From the NCBI GenBank assembly GCA_022478985.1, contig JAKSZP010008028.1:62001-126000 (forward strand): DNA of 64,000 nucleotides, in the 5' to 3' direction. Under the pieces are notes generated by a model. It was given only the letters and a program-made list of their open reading frames with translations. It was not told the origin of the DNA and searched no databases. Numbering within the stretch: position 1 is the first letter of the stretch; each line of letters starts with the position of its first letter. Positions 54,424-64,000 of the stretch are shown here, one piece after another. The translations under genes were made by a program, and so were the position numbers. This stretch comes from Massospora cicadina. Its lineage: Eukaryota > Entomophthoromycota > Entomophthoromycetes > Entomophthorales > Entomophthoraceae.

Positions 54424-55680
54424 ATGTCATATAAGGAAGAAATAAGAAAGCTATGGATGGAATTGGCAACCATCAACAAGAACGACTTGATTTAAGCTGA
54501 TCATAGAGAATTCTTTGTCCTAGAGGAGAGAGTCACTAAGATTGAGGAAACAGTAGAAGAAATTTTCAATTTCAGCGATGAGTTAACCAGAAAAGTAACA
54601 TCATTAAGAAAGAAGAAAGGAGATTTAATCAAAGAATTTTTATTCCTGAAAATAGAACGTGAAGCAAATTGCTTTGTTTTCGCTCACTCAGGCCAGACAT
54701 GAAACAACTAATGAAACAATTCCATGAACTGAAAAATCAGAAATCTGAATGCAAACCTTATGCAGCGACCAACGCCAAGTAAAAGACCCCAGGTACTAAA
54801 GTTGGGGAAGTTGAAAAATCTTAGAAATATGCCAACAACATTTGCTTCTATTTCAGAGATTACCCCTGAGATTACTCCTCTTGTCAGTGGGGTAGCCAAG
54901 TTGAAAGTTGTGGATAGAAAAAATTTGGAGGAATAAAGCTACGCCAATACTGCACACTTTTCATTGGGATAACGCTCTAGCATTCTTCCACCTATTTAAC
55001 ATTACTATGTTTGGATATGGTGATAGACAAAAAGCTTTGACAGTCATGAACTGCTTGAATATAGACTGCCAAAATTTGGTGTTAACTCATCTAAAGGGTT
55101 ACATCTGATCTTATTTTGAGGCCAAGGCTGCAATAATGAAAGAGTTTGATGTCCCTTGTGTATGTTAATACATAAGCAAGAATTTTTGGGAATCCAATTT
55201 CTGAAAGGCAGAACCTTTGAAAATTTTGCCAACCAATTCTACCAAAAAACACAACTTTTAATCAGAGCAGAAAATCTTGACCAATTTTGATGTGTGGCAA
55301 GCATTATAAGTGGCTCTCTGGCCTTATCACAATCTACATCAAATGATGTCATCCACATTAGTTACCGAAATAACCACCTCACAAACGGTGGATCACTTGA
55401 AGATGCTAGGATCCACGTTTGAGGCCCTTAATCAAAGCTTCAAGCCTAGTCTGGTCAGGAATTCAAATCATACTAAATTGACCAAATCTGCTAAGGAATT
55501 AACTAATTGAATAGTGCCAGGGATTAAAACATGTGTTCAAATGGACAAACAAGAGTAACATGCGCTGTCACCAGTGCATGGGGAAGGGCCACTCTGCTGA
55601 TCAGTGCTTCAGCAAAAAGCCTAAGGAGCAAATCAACGTGGTCCAGGAAAAGAAAGCCAAACTGCACAATAGGTGAGAAA
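54424..55680 (+). pseudogene. Gag of element A
   Basis: The N-terminal helical part near 54425-54640 reads YKEEIRKLWMELATINKND and LEERVTKIEETVEEIFNF, a probable coiled coil. A capsid-like region follows (54908-55108 and 55310-55510). An intact CX2CX4HX4C knuckle, CHQCMGKGHSADQC, is at 55566-55607. Frames change several times. Confidence 0.8.
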
Positions 55681-56089
55681 AGGTTCTGCGGCCTAGATGG
55701 GGAACAGTCTATAGCTGCAGTTAAAACCATTTCTCCCAATATCCTAAATGAGGGCATTAACATCAGTGATATGTTCATTGATGACAACGCTTAGGATCAG
55801 AGTTATCAAGTGAACAGTTTAGATGTCAATGCTGTAACCAGAGCCAGAGCAAAGGTGATTGTCCCCAAAATAATCAAGGTTGTCACCCGCCCATATGCAT
55901 GCCAACTAGAGGACAAGATCTGATATACTGAGAAATTGAATGATATGACCAACGTCAAATTAGATGAGGCAAATCTGTCAATCCCCTGAGTGTAATTGAG
56001 GAATCATTTCCAGATTATTCAGCGCAAATAGCTCACATTTAACTCAGCAATTTCACCGCTATACACTCAGTAAATACTATTTCCAATAA

Positions 56090-56440
56090 AATGAGTGTAC
56101 ATATATTGATATACTGGTCAATCAAGTATGAGTGCAGGCAATAATTGACAGTGGGGCGCCAATTAGTATTGTCTGATCAAGCTGGTAAATAAAATGAGAA
56201 TCTCGCCTAATTTGGAAAATGAGAAGGAATATAGAACTGCTGAGCTAAATATGACCATCTCCTGTGAAGATATAACGCATTAACACTCAGATTTAAATCC
56301 TTGGTGGTATCCGCCTCAGCTCTAGTTTTATCCAAACAAAAACTATGACATTCTAATTGGGACCAAGTTTTTAAGAAATATGAAGATATTTGTAACATTG
56401 AAGATAATACGTTGACCATATTGGATCAAACGCTACCTCT
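56090..56440 (+). pseudogene. Aspartic protease of element A
   Basis: VQAIIDSGAPISIV has DSG intact at 56147-56155. The downstream part includes NYDILIGTKFLRNM-like text near 56340, corresponding to MLIGAAFMRKF in C. The frame is broken between. Confidence 0.75.
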
Positions 56441-56599
56441 GGTCTATCAGAAAGATGGGGAAACTCCGCTTATTAGGAGTAACAACTTCATCATTATAAT
56501 CTACAACGATGACATTATCCCAATTCAATACCTATTGGTTGGACAAAAGCAAAAAGAATTGCTGATGGAAATCCTGAAAAATTGGAGAATTCCACTATG

Positions 56600-56835
56600 A
56601 ACCAAGACATCAATCACCATACCGCCGGGATTGCAGATATCTAGTCAATACAGGATTGACTTTGGAAATAACCAAGCTATTGTATGGAGAGGTTGGTAGC
56701 CCATGAAAGAAGCCCAGAGTGGAGCCATGGGTGGCTCCTGGAATAGTGATGCCAGGCAATGGAGAGATACAAGTTCTTCTGGCAAATTTGGGTGAAAAAA
56801 AAATGAAATTGAGAAAAATAGGATCATAACAATTG
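56600..56835 (+). pseudogene. dUTPase-like domain of element A pol
   Basis: TIPPGLQ, TGLTLEITKLLYGEVGSP, APGIVMPGNGEIQVLLANLG appear in order in shifting frames. This matches C, D and G despite the larger distance of A, so the segment is old in the lineage. Motif 3 reads GIVMPGNGEI without Asp and Tyr. Confidence 0.55.
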
Positions 56836-57059
56836 TCAAACTGATCTCAATGGCGGAATTGCGAAACTCCATAATTTTGAGACTCTTGCCAAGATGGAAT
56901 TGCTGGCATGGGTTTCCAAGAATATTAATTTTCTGGTTGAACAAGAGCAACTCGCTGATCTAACGGAAAAGATAGCAAGAGGAGTGCTCATACTATTTGA
57001 GAAGTTTCAGGAAATCTTTTTGCCCAGGATGATCATGACTTAGAATGTGCAAAGAACGT

Positions 57060-57870
57060 AATCTATAAAGTCAATACTAGGGGAAATATACTGATATGGA
57101 TGAGACCAATTTGACATTTGAAGGCAGTAGAGGAGGTAATGGAATTGGAAATCAGAAAAATATTGGAGCATAGGCTCTTAGTTCCGTTTTCAAGCCCCTG
57201 GGTGAGCCCTATCTTGATAGTGAAGAAAAAAGGACAGCTCTAATCAGGTGGTAATCAACTATCAAAGGTTGAACAAGATAATAAAGAAAAATTTGTATCC
57301 ACTACCACAAATTGATGACGCATTAAATCATTTGGGAGAAGCAAAGTATTTCTCCATGATGGATCTAATATTGGGAAAGTGGCACATTAATTTGCCAAAG
57401 GAAGACTAGGAGAAGTGCACAATCATTACCGCGCATGGGCTATACCAATCAACGTGGATGCCCCAAGGTCTTTGCAATGCGCCTGAAACATTCCAAAGGC
57501 CATGGACGCAATATTGAATGACTTGAAGCTGTCATGTGTCCTGGTGTACTTGGACGACATAAATGTACCAGTAGGAAATTTATCTCTCATTTACCACTTA
57601 AAAGAAGTCTTCAAGAGACTGTCCATGGCTAATCTGAAGATTAAGCTGAGGAAGTTCCACTTTTTCAAAAAAGAGTTGGAATATCTTGAGTTCATCATCA
57701 ACTCCAGTGGATTGCAGCTGCAAACCCAGAAGATTGAAGCCATAGAATGGATGGCCATCCCAAGAAGTGTCTGAGATATCTAAGTGTTCCTTGAAATGGT
57801 CAGATATTACCAAAGATTCATATGAGATTTCACGAGAATTGCTGAGCCCCTTTTCCATTTGCTGAAGGAT
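57060..57870 (+). pseudogene. RT of element A
   Basis: QVVINYQRLNKIIKKNLYPL, LPQIDDALNHLGEAKYFSMM and QGLCNAPETFQRPWTQY precede YLDD at 57547-57558. LKIKLRKFHFFKKELEYLEF follows in the frame 57502-57774. Confidence 0.9.
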
Positions 57871-57949
57871 CCAAAGAAAGGATGCATATGGACTGAAGAG
57901 GCCCAGGATTCTTTCAATAAGCTACATCAGTATCTTATAAATTCTCCAA

Positions 57950-58340
57950 TTTTGAAATATCCAAATTTCAATTGAAAGTTTATAGTATAGACTGATGCTT
58001 TGTTAACGGCTATTGGCGCCATTTTGAGTCAAGTGGAAGAACTCAGAGATGAGCATCTGGTAGCTTATTTGAGCCAGACGTTGTCAGCAGCAGAACGGAA
58101 TTACACCATTACTGAGCTTGAATAACTTTTGGTGATTTACGCCTGTATGCAGTTTAATGTGTATATTCATAGTACTCACTTTAAAGTGGTGATGGACCAC
58201 TCCTCCCTGCGTTGGCTGCACAACCTGAAAGAGCCAGAAGGACATCTGGACCGATGGGCACTGAAGTTTTAAGCTTACAAATTTGAGATAGTCCATAGAG
58301 CAGTAGCTTCTTATCAAAATGCAGACACCTTATCTAGCTT
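57950..58340 (+). pseudogene. RNase H of element A
   Basis: TDALLTAIGAILSQVEEL, HLVAYLSQTLSAAERNYT, ITELE then a TAA, and VVMDHSSLRWLHNLKEPEGH keep the acidic positions except where the stop falls. Confidence 0.85.
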
Positions 58341-58489
58341 ATCAATTATCCAAAAGGTATACCAACAGGCTGTTGAGCTGTTATAAAGAATGGTCGATGT
58401 AGAAACCCAAGGTGTGCTTTAAAAAGTAATGTAAAACAATGAGACCAAGGATGGACAAGTATTAAAGATAATTAACAGAAAACAACTGT

Positions 58490-59560
58490 TATTCTTAAAA
58501 CCATCAGAACAAGTGGCAATAGTTCAAGCCGCACACAAGGTTGTCAGGCATGGAGGCCTAAGGAAGACAACCGACCACTTTCACCAGTACTATTACTGGG
58601 AGTCTATCAACTACAATGTAGCAGATTATCTGTTTTGCTGTGTGGAGTGCCAGTTGCGCAAACCCCACAAGAACAAAACCAGATATTGACTGGTCCACCC
58701 TGGATTTGCCTGGCATACAGTGTCCATTAACGTGATGGGACCACTAACTATGAGCACAGGGGGAGTCAAATATATTAAAGTTTCAATGGATCATCTGACT
58801 AGATGGGCCAAGACAAAGGCTCTGAAGAAAGTAGATGTGACAAGTACTGCACGGTTTATCCTTGATCAAGTTGTTTATCGCCATGGATGCCTGCAAGTCT
58901 TGTTGAGTGAGAACAGAACAAATTCCACGCCCCATATGATCCTGAGTTTGAACAAAATAATTGGGATCCAAGGAGTTGTGTCAGTACCCTACCTGTGGAA
59001 ACAATTGGACTGGTAGAATGAGTAAATGAAACGCTGGCCATGACGCTGAGGAAGCTGATCACTGTAAGAACTTCTGCGTGAGGAACCTACCTCAGTTTGG
59101 TGACATTTGCATGCAACATTAGTCACCATGTGGCAATGAATATGCTATTTAAATTGCTGTACAAAAGAAAGGCCGCATTACCACCAATTCTATATTTGGT
59201 GGTTGAACCAACATTGTGGATGAGTGCTGAGCAGTATTTAATCCAGCTTTAAGATATCCTGATCAAAATGCAGCCAGAAGTATTTGATACAACCTTGAAG
59301 AAAAAGATCAAGACCAAAATGATAGACAATAAAAACCAACATAGCATTATCTGAATACCTTGTAGTCAATAGGATAGTCTATTGTGACATGCATGGCTTT
59401 GAAAGAAGACATAAACTAGATGCATGTGGTTGGATCCGTTCAAGATTATTGCCAAGATGGTGATGGATGCATATTCCATCAAGAACCTCGTGGATGGAAG
59501 AATTGTTAACAGGGTCCATGCTAAGTATCTAAACCAGTGGGTCCAAGAAAAAGAAAAAAA
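58490..59560 (+). pseudogene. Integrase of element A
   Basis: The zinc-binding domain is readable: AHKVVRHGGLRKTTDHFH and CCVECQ at 58530-58650. In the core the first Asp is replaced by Asn (VSINVMGPL near 58725) and the second by Glu (LLSENRTN near 58905). The C-terminal module ends near 59540 (VHAKYLNQWVQEKEK). Confidence 0.85.
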
Positions 59561-61616
59561 TGAGAGTGTTCCCAAAGGGCTTCTGAACCATTAAGATGGT
59601 TATATCCTAACTGATTTTTTGTTAAGTCTTAAAAAAGGACCATTGAACCAAAATAAATGGTTAAGTCTTAAAAATAAAACCTCTGAACCATGAAAACTGG
59701 TAGGTCATAGTATACCTAGGAACCAGTTTGGGGGAATAATAAAAAGATGGACTGCTGAACTGAGTAAAGGTCATGTCCCATATAAAATAAAAATTAACAA
59801 AAAATTGATAAAATATATAAAAACATAAAAAAGTTGAATATTTAAACTTTATTGATTCTTCTCAATTTGGGGATGATTCTGCCTATGTCACCTCTTGGGG
59901 GAGGGAGGATGTATGACAGTAGGAGTAAATAAACGTTGAAATCTATTTGATATCACACACTATCAAGGACTAGACCTACTCAAAGCCAAGTTCATTGAGC
60001 AGAAGCTGAACCCTGAGAGAACGCAATGAGGGGAAGAGAAATTGAGATGTTGGTATTTGCCAAATGAAATACTCCAGATTAGGTGAGAGAAGCAGCAGAA
60101 AAAAGAGGCAGTCAGCAAATAACCCTGAATAGTCCTGATATGGCATCAGAGCTGGAAGATTAGTCTGAGTGCTTGCCAACAGGCTTCATCAAGAACGTTG
60201 GACGTGTGGGCCAGCATAGAGCAAGTGATACTGGACAGAGGTTTCAAATCATGCCCCCAATAAGAGCCATGAGAGGGAGGGATTGATGCAAAGCGCTAGA
60301 GACAAGGTAGTCATGCAAAAAATGAATGGCATCCTGAAGGAGACAACTATGATTTTCTTAGAATTGGAAGCAGAACAAACAATGGAAGTTGGTGAGTTGA
60401 GTTTTGTGGTTCAACTTTGAAGAGCTTGGCCTGTAAAATAAAGAGAATAGGCTGCAACACCTTGATCTAAGATGCTTAGAGATTGGAGGTGTTCAGAGCC
60501 TTAGAGAGGGCTTCAGTTACTCAGTTTTTTAATTCTGTGTAGGGGTGCTCAACATGTTTGCAATTTCTTATAGTTAATTTGGTTTGAATTAAAAGCTTGT
60601 TTATAATATTGGATGAGCTGAAAAAAAACTCTGAAGGCAAATTGGAGCCAGCATAAAACAACTGACTGATATTGGATGGCATTGCTTTCAAGAGGCTCAA
60701 CAATTATAATCGGATTATCTGAAAAAGGAGCCATATCTAGCAGAGTATCAAAGTCTAATTCAGGAACCAATGGAAGAGGGAGAATTGGCTTCAATTTGTT
60801 TGAAATGGTCGCTATTCTGGTTTCATTATGATTGGATACTGTTTTTAAAAATTTCAGCATAAGTACTACCTAATGCACTTGATTTAGAGTATGGGTCCTA
60901 GGGGGACCATAAAAAAGATTGCTCTGAGCAGGATGACTCACCAATTGGAAGAGACGGGCATCTTCAGCTGAAAGATTGTCAAGATATTGCTGGTACCAAA
61001 AGTTATAAATTTGACATATGAGCTGGATAAAAGGTGGGATGTAAGACTTTTATATTGATTTCCTTATCTAATTTGTTGTAGATTAAGTTCTAATTTATTC
61101 TAATTTTGGTGCAATTAATTTTTAATTTATAAAATAAGCTCTTCAAAAAATAAAAAAATTGAAAGGATGATATGAACAACAAAGTTACTAAAGTGAAAAA
61201 ATAACCAAAAGCAAATATATTTTAAACATTCTTATTTTTTCCACAAGAAAGACAATGATGGTAGTAACCTCCAGTCAAGGACAAGGAGGAAGATCAGGGA
61301 ATTAAAAACACTGAACCAAGATCCTGAATATGACAAAGGGTCATATGCCCTGACCAGGGGGAAGCCAGCTTTCTGGGACTAGCACCATTACAATTAAACC
61401 AACTAGACTGAAACAGCAGTGGGTTGTGAGGACCGTGCTCTGAGAAGTCAGTAGCAAGGAAGAAAGGGAAGAGAAATGCAGGTCAAAGGTTGTCCTGGGC
61501 AGCGTTGAGTGCAGAACGGCCATGCTCTGCTGGAAACTAAGAAGTATTTGACCTGGTCAGAGGCAACATTCTCCTGTCAAAATCATATTCCCACTTAAAT
61601 CTATCCAAGAGGGGGA
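59561..61616 (+). other. Non-coding tail region of element A
   Basis: About 2 kb between integrase and the 3' LTR. At 59580-59705 three imperfect units of 45-65 bp repeat TGAACCA, TGGTTA/TGGTAG and GTCTTAAAAA. A minus-strand frame at 60549-60860 (103 aa, LKPILPLPLVPELDFDTLLD) is open but unrecognised. Some gypsy lineages carry extra or antisense genes in this place, but nothing here supports expression. The tail ends with the polypurine tract AAGAGGGGGATG at 61607-61618. Confidence 0.5.
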
Positions 61617-61618
61617 TG

Positions 61619-62746
61619 TGTTAAGAATTTTGCTCACCTTTTCAGCTTCCTAGATTATCTTCTGGTTTGCTAGGGGATAAGTCCTGCTAGCAAATGAATC
61701 AGGTATCAGTTGACCTCAATTTTAGGTTAATAATTCCCAGGAGGTTTTGGATAATTTTCTGGGTTCAGAACTGCTGAGGATCAAACCATGAGAATGCTTA
61801 GTTATCATCAGTCAAAGTTGCTGACAAAATTGGGGCATCTGATAGTTAATTGTTGATTAACTATCAGGTGTATTGATTGGGATTGGTCAGGCTTCATCAT
61901 CTACCGATTGTAAATTCAATCAGCAAAGTGTGAGATGAGTGCCTTATGCAACTAGTGAATCAATCAATTGGTTTTCAACCTTCTATGATGGGTAAAGGGT
62001 CCTAATAGCTAAGCTGGTCACTAGCTAAATGTGGTTAGTTTGCTGTAATTGAGTGGGAACATTAGGGACATATTTTCTGGATTTTTCATTTTTCAGGTCT
62101 CTTAGATGTTCAATGGAGTAATTCTTAGCCTGATAAAGAATATTATTGCCAGAAGAGACTTTGAAGGGTAATTTAATGTCAACAACTTCCATTTCAAGGC
62201 TAAGGCATTAACTGAGGAGTTGAATTTCACATTTTCTAAAAATTTTCTAGTAATTTTACTAATAAGGCAGATAGAAAAAATCAATATTAGTTAAGTTCTA
62301 TTCATCTTTAGTCAGTTATAGCTTTAGTACAATAATTGTGGGCTCTATTGGGTTTTAAAGTGTAAGGATCAGATATCCTTAGAAGAGAAGCAGACCTTTG
62401 ATATGTATCTCCACTGACTTAGTGAGACAAAAACAAAGACTAGGAACCTCTGAATCTAAAAGTGAAAAGGTTTAGCCAGAATAGAGAAGAAGTCTCTAAT
62501 TGTCAAAATAATCAAACTTTTGTAAATTATTTCAAGTTTAGTGTTGGACCAAATCTGTTTATTATTTAACTACAGATAATAATTGTCATACTATTATCAC
62601 ACATATATATCTATCAAGTAATACAAATTGTGAACATAATTGACCTATACAACTAATCTCTGAAAACATTAATCAACAAAGCCAGACTTTAACAATTTGT
62701 ACTCTTTCCAGAAGAAGTAGTTTAGCCACTAACCCAGTTTTTAACA
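61619..62746 (+). repeat. 3' LTR of element A
   Basis: Starts TGTTAAGAATTTTGCTC and ends CAGTTTTTAACA, followed by the ATGGG duplication. Confidence 0.9.
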
Positions 62747-62751
62747 ATGGG

Positions 62752-63246
62752 GCAAAAGGGTTATCACAAGGGAAGAGAGAAGCACAGTGGAAGGAAGAGA
62801 GTGTAGTTGGCTAGATAATTCAAAGATGGGCTTATAGGTCAGTGATAGTTGCAGTAGCCTAAAGTGAGTATAAATATCTGGTGCTTCTTTACTAATAAAC
62901 ATCTTCCTTTGCCTATTCTCCTTTTATTAAAAGTTTATATTTATTTTTGTTGGTTGGAGTTTAGGCTGGGGGATCCCCAAATGGTGTGGGTGGCATGCCT
63001 AGGGGTCAAACAGTGCTGCTGGCCCCATAGCCTAAGGCAAAAATGGCAAGGGTCAGCAGTCTCTATACTAGTTGACCTGATAACTAGCTGAGCCCACTGT
63101 TACTGAAAAAGTTGATTTTCCAACACCATTTATCAATATGGATGGCTGTAATAAAGGTATTCCGGCTAGGGTTCAGGGTGTTCACTCATATGGTGTTTCA
63201 GGCCAGTCTTATTATTACTAGCATGCTCCATGACATTATCTGTTTT
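62752..63246. other. No recognisable gene
   Basis: Outside element A. Short frames occur but none resembles a known protein. No repeat boundary seen. Confidence 0.4.
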
Positions 63247-63317
63247 GGTAAATCTTTTTTAGTATTAGGTGGTCTCAACCTAAGGGGATACACCAATCTT
63301 GTCTGGGTGAATCTTTT
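63247..63317 (-). mobile_element. Micro-insertion of a poly(A)-tailed retroelement end (copy 5)
   Basis: A 47 bp insert (63259-63305) starting TTAGTATTAGGTGGTC lies between 12 bp duplications GGTRAATCTTTT at 63247-63258 and 63306-63317 (one A/G difference). It aligns with copy 2. On the minus strand it contains GGTTGAGACC, similar to a pol III B box, before CACCTAATACTAAAAAA. Confidence 0.7.
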
Positions 63318-63516
63318 ATTTGAGGTGGGCCAACCTGGGGATGATACCACACTGATGAAGGGAAGTGAAGAAAATGGGAAAGGAGGATGAAACCCAGAAA
63401 ACCTCCATGTGCAGTGTATGATAGGCCAGAAACTCCATGGACCACCTTTTCTATTTGCTATCTCAGTTTGGGGCATTGGTGTGCAATGCCTGTCTGGGTG
63501 AATCTTGCAGTTGATT

Positions 63517-63795
63517 TATAACATGTTGAGTGCCACACAAATTCTTAAGGAAATCCCCATCAGGCCATGTGTTGTTTAGAAGCACTGGTATTGTGGTATA
63601 GCAATGTGAAGTGCACTACTAGCTTTACACTGTCAGTCATCGATGGTTTTTAAATAACTTTTCAGTGATTACTTTAAACAATGAATTTTTTAGTTTTATA
63701 TCATATTTTACACTGTCAATCACCAGTGTTGATGCGGCCTAAAAGGAAAGTTCAGTGTCAGTCACCGGTGACTGACATGGCACTCAATGTGTTAA
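63517..63795. mobile_element. Probable piggyBac-type MITE
   Basis: Terminal inverted repeats TAACATGTTGAGTGCCA (63519-63535) and TGGCACTCAATGTGTTA (63778-63794) pair at 15 of 17 positions. The right end runs into TTAA (63792-63795), the target of piggyBac transposases, and the terminal phrase ACATTGAGTGCCA resembles piggyBac ends. The left TTAA is altered to TATAA. A perfect 22 bp palindrome lies just inside the right end. There is no transposase frame. Confidence 0.45.
63756..63777. repeat. Perfect 22 bp palindrome
   Basis: TGTCAGTCACCGGTGACTGA plus CA reads the same on both strands. Related half-sites CTGTCAGTCATCGATGG (near 63630) and CTGTCAATCACCAGTG (near 63713) lie within the same putative MITE, as subterminal repeats do in many DNA transposons. 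Confidence 0.8.
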
Positions 63796-63972
63796 CTACC
63801 TTCTAGACTAGCTAGAGCTTTGAATTTTGGCACACTTATATATCTCTAATGAAAATACACCTCTCTATCAAAGAAAATTTAAAAACGTTTATAATATTTT
63901 ATTTTATTCTAAGATTGTTTATTTCCATATCATTAACTGAATAATGATAAGGAATGATGGAAATCATGCTCG

Positions 63973-64000
63973 TCTTAGCCATAACAGGTTTCGAACCTGG
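63973..64000 (-). other. tRNA-like T-arm at the window edge
   Basis: The minus strand starts CCAGGTTCGAAACCTG, a T-stem-loop with the TTCGAAA loop and a good B-box (GGTTCGAAACC). The following TATGGCTA could be the 3' acceptor strand. The rest of the molecule would be outside the window, so a tRNA gene, a tRNA relic and a tRNA-derived SINE are all possible. Confidence 0.35.

Larger units (their letters stand above)
53188..62746 (+). mobile_element. Element A: Ty3/gypsy LTR retrotransposon, complete in structure
   Basis: LTRs lie at 53188-54376 and 61619-62746, with target duplication ATGGG at 53183-53187 and 62747-62751. Primer-binding site, gag with intact zinc knuckle, protease (DSG), dUTPase-like segment, RT (YLDD), RNase H, integrase and a polypurine tract are present over 9.56 kb. 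About 2 kb of non-coding sequence separates integrase and the 3' LTR. Its LTRs differ in sequence from those of C, D, F and G. Confidence 0.95.

Noticed and set aside
60549..60860. Antisense 103-aa frame in the tail of element A as an accessory gene
   Set aside because: Unrecognised, AT-rich and alone. Noted within the tail entry but not called a gene.
60886..60922. GGGGACCATAAAAAAG as a sixth micro-insertion
   Set aside because: It resembles the tail of the family, but I found no flanking duplication.
1..64000. CRISPR arrays, bacterial operons, ribosome-binding sites
   Set aside because: No regularly spaced repeats and no bacterial gene layout. All coding traces are eukaryotic retroelements.

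Overview
This 64 kb window is eukaryotic and is built almost entirely of retrotransposons, mostly decayed and nested inside one another. I see no intact host gene, rRNA or CRISPR array. The elements are Ty3/gypsy (five gag-pol copies plus one relic), one chromodomain-bearing chromovirus, LINE copies of a type with a C-terminal CCHC finger in ORF2 and an RRM-plus-zinc-knuckle ORF1, and three small LTR elements without pol. This mix fits a repeat-rich fungal genome, but the sequence does not fix the lineage. I give names A to L to elements for reference only.

Layout. 1-410: end of an LTR related to element A. About 430-1800: a decayed gypsy RT-RNase H relic. 2284-10818 (-): element G, gypsy, whose 5' LTR is split by H (8531-10455), a LINE-like insert carrying ORF1 but no ORF2. 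11456-13639: an LTR-like relic resembling the LTR of element I. 14703-45314 (-): element F, a gypsy element now spread over about 30 kb because at least five other elements landed in it. These are LINE1 (15024-17968, in the F 3' LTR); LINE2 (18360-30070, in the F integrase), itself split by E (18662-22392) and D (22581-28498); a solo LTR (30139-30595); and chromovirus I (32636-44135), itself split by L (34345-36254) and J (38445-40708). 45331-52685 (+): element C. 53188-62746 (+): element A. 63247-64000: a short retro-insert, a probable piggyBac-type MITE and a tRNA-like T-arm at the edge.

Most insertions are supported by target-site duplications read directly: ATGGG (A), GTGGT (C), GTTGG (D), GCCCG (E), CATAT (J), CTCCC/CTTCC (I), 17 bp for LINE1, 18 bp for H. 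The order of events can therefore be read from the sequence.

Shared biology. C, D, F and G are one gypsy lineage, and A is a more distant member. Where both regions survive, their pol runs protease, a dUTPase-like domain, RT, RNase H, integrase. C, D, E, F and G have primer-binding sites matching the same tRNA 3' end; A has a worn version. C, D, F and G also carry an inverted repeat around the polypurine tract and U3 start. The most unusual items are a fold-back 3' LTR on J whose two outer ends are both U3 ends, the dUTPase-like domain lacking the motif-3 catalytic residues, and five tiny poly(T)-AGTACTA inserts of 10-47 bp flanked by target duplications.
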